Shown here piece after piece: positions 60,876-64,000 of a stretch of DNA of 64,000 bases. Position 1 is the stretch's first letter. Each line of letters starts with the position of its first letter. The notes beneath the pieces were generated by a model. The model was not told where the DNA came from and ran no database searches. It saw only the letters and a program-made list of their open reading frames with translations. Source of the DNA: JBOGXA01 sp050694175 (GTDB lineage Bacteria; Actinomycetota; CADDZG01; WHSQ01); assembly GCA_050694175.1 (NCBI GenBank), contig JBOGXA010000019.1:1-64000 (forward strand), read 5' to 3'. A program made the position numbers and the translations under genes.

Positions 60876-61854
60876 CCGAGGGTCTCAGATCTCGTCGTAA
60901 CGCCGCGAGGCCGGTCATGGTGAGCTCTTGGGCCGCCACAGCCGTTTGCTCGGAGATGATCTCCAGCAGGCTGCGGCCGCAGTCCGGATCGAACTGAGTG
61001 CCGGCCGCCTCCAGGATCCGGCGGCAGGCGATCTCGCCGGTCAGAGCCGGGCCGTAAGGGCGATCGGAGGTCATGGCGTCGTACGCGTCACACACGGCGA
61101 TGATGCGCGCTCCGATCGGGATGCGGGTGCCCGATAGCCCGTCTGGATAGCCCGTGCCGTCCCAGTTCTCGTGATGATGGCGAACGAGCGGTAGCACGGG
61201 AGCGAGGAAGTCGATGTGCTTGAGCATGTTCTCACCCACTACCGGGTGGGTCTTCATGATCCCCCACTCACCCTCGTCGAGGGGACCGGGCTTGGTGAGG
61301 ATTGCATCCGGAATGCCGATCTTGCCGATGTCGTGAAGGATCGCCCCGGCCCGAACGGCCGTCACCGCCTCGTCGGAGAGGCCCATCCTCCTGGCTACGG
61401 CCTCGGCCAGTGCGCCCAGCCGGCCGGTGTGCTCCTGGGTTGTCTGATCCTTCGCGTCGAGCGCCAGGGCCAAGACCTCGAGGGTCTCCTGGTGGTGGGC
61501 TCGAGCCTCGCCGAGTAACGCTCGACTCACCTTCGACAGCTGACGCTCGCGCTCCCACGCAAGCCCGACGAACCCTCCGACCAGAGCAAGCACGCCCACG
61601 CGCGCGGTCCATGGGAGTTTCTGTAGGGGCCTCGCGTACTCGGGTCCGAGGAAGCTGAAGACTGCGGCCAGCACGGCAAAGGCTACAAGGACCAAGAAGG
61701 CCAGAGCCAACAGGCGACCGCGGCGCGCATCGATGTCGAGTTCTCTACCCAAGAACATGGCTATGGACTTTTCGGCCTGTGACCATGAATCCTTGACAAG
61801 AACGCCGGTCGCAGCGGGGGCACCGGCCAGATCCGGCCCGGTGGGCAGCCGCAT
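60865..61854 (-). CDS. Membrane HD-GYP-domain phosphodiesterase
   Basis: A 329-residue protein with two membrane segments (about 48-69 and 86-99) and a C-terminal HD-GYP domain. HDIGKIGIPD gives the HD pair at 174-175, and HHHENWDGTGYPDGL gives GYP at 235-237. HD-GYP proteins degrade cyclic di-GMP or related dinucleotides. It shares TGATG with the histidine kinase upstream, so they are co-translated and probably act in one signalling path. Confidence 0.9.
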   Translation of the reverse strand: MRLPTGPDLAGAPAATGVLVKDSWSQAEKSIAMFLGRELDIDARRGRLLALAFLVLVAFAVLAAVFSFLGPEYARPLQKLPWTARVGVLALVGGFVGLAWERERQLSKVSRALLGEARAHHQETLEVLALALDAKDQTTQEHTGRLGALAEAVARRMGLSDEAVTAVRAGAILHDIGKIGIPDAILTKPGPLDEGEWGIMKTHPVVGENMLKHIDFLAPVLPLVRHHHENWDGTGYPDGLSGTRIPIGARIIAVCDAYDAMTSDRPYGPALTGEIACRRILEAAGTQFDPDCGRSLLEIISEQTAVAAQELTMTGLAALRRDLRPSVSR

Positions 61855-63695
61855 CAGGCGCTCGCCCCCGAATCGGGCAGCGGCAGCTTCAAGGTGAAGG
61901 TCGACCCTTCTCCCAATCGGCTCTCAGCCGTCAGGGTCCCACCCATTGCACGGGCAAGCTCGCGGGTGATGTGTAGACCGAGGCCGATTCCGCCCGTCGT
62001 CATCGTCATCGGGTTCTCGGTCCGGTAGAAGCGCTCGAATATCTTCTCGAGTTGATCGTCGGGAACGCCGCGGCCCCGATCGGCGACCCGGATCGACGCC
62101 CACGCCCCGTTGTGACCGATCGAAATCTGGATCGGCTCCCCCTTCGGGGAGTACTTGCAAGCGTTCGAGACGAGGTTGGCGACTATCTGTTCGACGCGCA
62201 TGGGATCGGCGACAACCATTGGAAAACCGTCGTCCACCTCGAGTTCGAAGTCGCGCTCGGGCTCCATAGATTGGAATGGAGTTACGACCTTTCTGCACAG
62301 CTCCGGGAGATCGAATGCATCCGGTCGGAGCTGGTCGTCGACACTTGCGTTGCCGGCCATGATCCTCGAGACGAGCAGCAAATCATCTATCAGCAGCGTC
62401 ATGTGATCAACTCGTTCGACGATCTGGGTGAGGGCCTCCTTCATGAGGTCGGGAGGAACGTTGTCTATCTTGCGCAACAGCGCCTGTGCGTATCCCTTGA
62501 TCGGCGTTAGCGGGGTGCGAAGCTCGTGGGAGACTCGGGCCAAGAGATCGTCTTTCATCCGCTCGATCTCGTGATCGTGCGTGACGTCGTGCACGATGAT
62601 TGCGTCACCGATGCACTGCAAGCGGGAGTCGAAGAGTGTGTTGTGGTGCGCGCGGACCACTCGCTCTTCATCGTCGGGTCGCGTGACAACCATCTCGACG
62701 ACCGCGATGGGGGAAGTCGGCGTCGCCGTCCGCAAGGGCGCGAGGGGATCCAGCGAATTCCCGGATAGGTCTCTACCGATCAAGACCTCCGCGACGGTCT
62801 GTCCCTGCGCCGCGGCCTGTTCGATTCCCGTGAGCGAGACCATGGCCGGGCTCCACACAACCACTGCACCGTCGGAGTCGGTGAGGACAATCCCGTCGGA
62901 CGCTCCCGTCACTACACGGTTCAAGCGGTCCCTTTCCGCTGTGGCGGTCTCCAGTAGCTCCGCGCTGCGAACGACACCTCTGTACGCCAGATGCAAAGTG
63001 ACGGCGGGCGCGAGCATCAGAACGGCCAGCTCAGGCCGCGCCTGCCACACGACGGCGGTCACGATCCCGACTGCCGTATTCCCGAACAACATCAGCCCGG
63101 ACAAGGACGCGCCCTCTCTGAGGACAAGCCGAAAGGCTCGCCCCTCGAGCCGCGAAACGAGTCCCGCAACGGAGACCGCGTTCACCGCGCCGAATCCGAC
63201 CATCCCCACGCCGAGAGCGAAAAGTGCGCGCGCGCTCAATGGATGAGCGGTTCCGGCGATCAGCCGGAAGCACATCAGCGCGACGACCGTCGACACCGTG
63301 TACTGCGCGAGATTGAACGCGATCTTGATCGGTGGCCTTCGGTGAATCAGGTTCGCAAACGCAACCGCAGTGAGCGTTATGGCCAGAGCCTGCGAAGCGT
63401 CGAAGATCAATATGTTGACGGCAATAGCCGCCTCGACCAGGTTGATGAACTCTCGCGACTTGCCGTGGTGCAGGTGCAGGACGACGGCATCCGCAACTGC
63501 GGTCACGGAGAAGAACAACAAAGCGACACCCACGCTCACGTCGAACACCCCGCTGTCATGATCGGGGCCCAAAAACACGAGCACCAACGCGGCGAGGATC
63601 GCCATCCCGCCCCAAGCCGAGACGTACGCGGCGATCCTCGAAATAACGGGTGCCGGCCTGTCGGGCGCGACCGGCTCCCGGCTCGCTACTTCCAT
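61854..63695 (-). CDS. Membrane sensor histidine kinase with PAS domain
   Basis: A 613-residue kinase. Six to eight membrane segments fill about 20-235. A PAS domain follows (about 257-370, GASDGIVLTDSDGAVVVWSP). HisKA has the phospho-accepting His390 in VSHELRTPLTPIKGY. The ATPase domain has the N box LVSNACKYSP, DRGRGVPD and GGIGLGLHI. No response regulator is adjacent. ATG 63693-63695 overlaps the last codons of the RGW-repeat gene by 10 bases. The longer open frame upstream is that gene's repeat read in another frame. Confidence 0.88.
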   Translation of the reverse strand: MEVASREPVAPDRPAPVISRIAAYVSAWGGMAILAALVLVFLGPDHDSGVFDVSVGVALLFFSVTAVADAVVLHLHHGKSREFINLVEAAIAVNILIFDASQALAITLTAVAFANLIHRRPPIKIAFNLAQYTVSTVVALMCFRLIAGTAHPLSARALFALGVGMVGFGAVNAVSVAGLVSRLEGRAFRLVLREGASLSGLMLFGNTAVGIVTAVVWQARPELAVLMLAPAVTLHLAYRGVVRSAELLETATAERDRLNRVVTGASDGIVLTDSDGAVVVWSPAMVSLTGIEQAAAQGQTVAEVLIGRDLSGNSLDPLAPLRTATPTSPIAVVEMVVTRPDDEERVVRAHHNTLFDSRLQCIGDAIIVHDVTHDHEIERMKDDLLARVSHELRTPLTPIKGYAQALLRKIDNVPPDLMKEALTQIVERVDHMTLLIDDLLLVSRIMAGNASVDDQLRPDAFDLPELCRKVVTPFQSMEPERDFELEVDDGFPMVVADPMRVEQIVANLVSNACKYSPKGEPIQISIGHNGAWASIRVADRGRGVPDDQLEKIFERFYRTENPMTMTTGGIGLGLHITRELARAMGGTLTAESRLGEGSTFTLKLPLPDSGASA

Positions 63696-64000
63696 CTCTC
63701 GGCGGCCCACTCGACCCCCGCCCATCCGCGCGCCGACCACTCGGAGGAGGACCAGCCACGCGCCGCCCATCCGCGCGCCGCCCAACCGCGCGCCGCCCAT
63801 CCGCGCCCGGCCCATTCGCTGTCGGCCCATCCGCGGGCCGACCAATCCGATCCGGCCCATCCGCGCGCCGCCCATCCGCGGGCAACGAACTCGGTGCCAG
63901 ACCATGCCCTGTGAGCCCATCCCCGAGCGAGCCAGCGATCGGGGCCCACCGGGCTTGCAAACCAATCGAACGACCGCCGTCCCGGACCGAACGGATCCGC
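63686..64000 (-). CDS. C-terminal end of an RGW-repeat protein (partial)
   Basis: The frame is open from the window edge to a TAG at 63686-63688, about 104 codons. It begins ADPFGPGRRSFDW and then repeats WxARGWA-type units, for example VARGWAARGWAG and GRGWAARGWAARGWAARGW. Trp- and Arg-rich tails like this occur at the C-termini of secreted S8 (subtilisin-like) peptidases in actinobacteria, but the catalytic part lies outside the window, so the identity is inferred. It overlaps the kinase start by 10 bases. Confidence 0.65.
   Translation of the reverse strand, partial: ADPFGPGRRSFDWFASPVGPDRWLARGWAHRAWSGTEFVARGWAARGWAGSDWSARGWADSEWAGRGWAARGWAARGWAARGWSSSEWSARGWAGVEWAAERWK
63719..63896. repeat. 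About 15-bp imperfect tandem repeats encoding the RGW tail
   Basis: CGCGCCGCCCATC-like units repeat through this stretch on the plus strand. They encode ARGWA-type units on the minus strand, with SSSEW and SDW interruptions. Confidence 0.85.

Noticed and set aside
63696..63965. Longer N-terminus for the histidine kinase (90 extra residues)
   Set aside because: That stretch is the RGW-repeat DNA read in another frame, giving a Met/Gly/Arg repeat with no kinase similarity.

Overview
The window reads as a contiguous piece of a high-GC Actinomycetota chromosome. The main evidence is gene order. Read along the minus strand from right to left it carries tig-clpP-clpX, valS-folC-ndk-mreBCD-PBP2-rodA-rng-rplU-rpmA-obgE-nadD-LCP-rsfS, leuS, comEA-comEC-holA/rpsT, lepA-hemW and hrcA-dnaJ-rsmE-mtaB-HIT-phoH-ybeY-corC, an order characteristic of actinobacteria. 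Frequent GTG starts, four-base stop/start overlaps (ATGA, GTGA, TGATG), a leaderless-type promoter and a CIRCE/HrcA element agree with this. The mre operon implies a rod-shaped cell, and there is only one clpP. The sequence alone does not fix the class; a deep-branching or uncultured lineage is possible.

Layout. 1-8.4 kb: heat-shock regulator and chaperone (hrcA under a CIRCE operator, dnaJ), then RNA modification and processing genes in one minus-strand run. 8.4-12.1 kb: plus-strand ECF sigma, membrane anti-sigma and M15 peptidase-like module. 12.2-19.7 kb: methyltransferase, SLOG protein, hemW, lepA, rpsT, holA and DNA-uptake genes comEC/comEA. 19.8-27 kb: Eis-like acetyltransferase, leuS, a lipoprotein, a USP-like protein, an HTH plus Clp_N pair (the Clp_N gene frameshifted), a methyltransferase and tRNA-Ala. 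27-46 kb: a cell-envelope, ribosome and tRNA-synthetase block (rsfS to valS, then a DUF3352 membrane protein). 46.2-49.6 kb: ClpXP and trigger factor. 50-56.5 kb: accessory genes (phosphatase, DUF1918, tRNA-Pro, tRNA-Gly, M20 peptidase, GNAT, class III cyclase, TetR, MsrB, a cysteine-dioxygenase-like cupin, DUF2652).

56.6-58.96 kb is a small integrated element. The 3' half of tRNA-Arg(UCU) is duplicated as a 46-bp direct repeat with one mismatch, bracketing a lower-GC membrane-protein gene and a tyrosine recombinase. Both genes carry apparent single-base homopolymer frameshifts, so the element looks decayed unless these are sequencing errors. 59-64 kb: a small protein, a large membrane protein with a Pro-Ala tail, and a two-gene signalling unit (PAS histidine kinase and membrane HD-GYP phosphodiesterase). 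Upstream and overlapping the kinase is the 3' end of a gene encoding an Arg-Gly-Trp repeat tail that runs off the window.

No rRNA, CRISPR array or insertion sequence was seen. The best candidates for new biology are the tRNA-Arg element, the RGW-tail/kinase/HD-GYP operon, a self-contained HTH operator-promoter ahead of the Clp_N gene, and a 16-bp palindrome of TGTG-N8-CACA type found in two intergenic regions.
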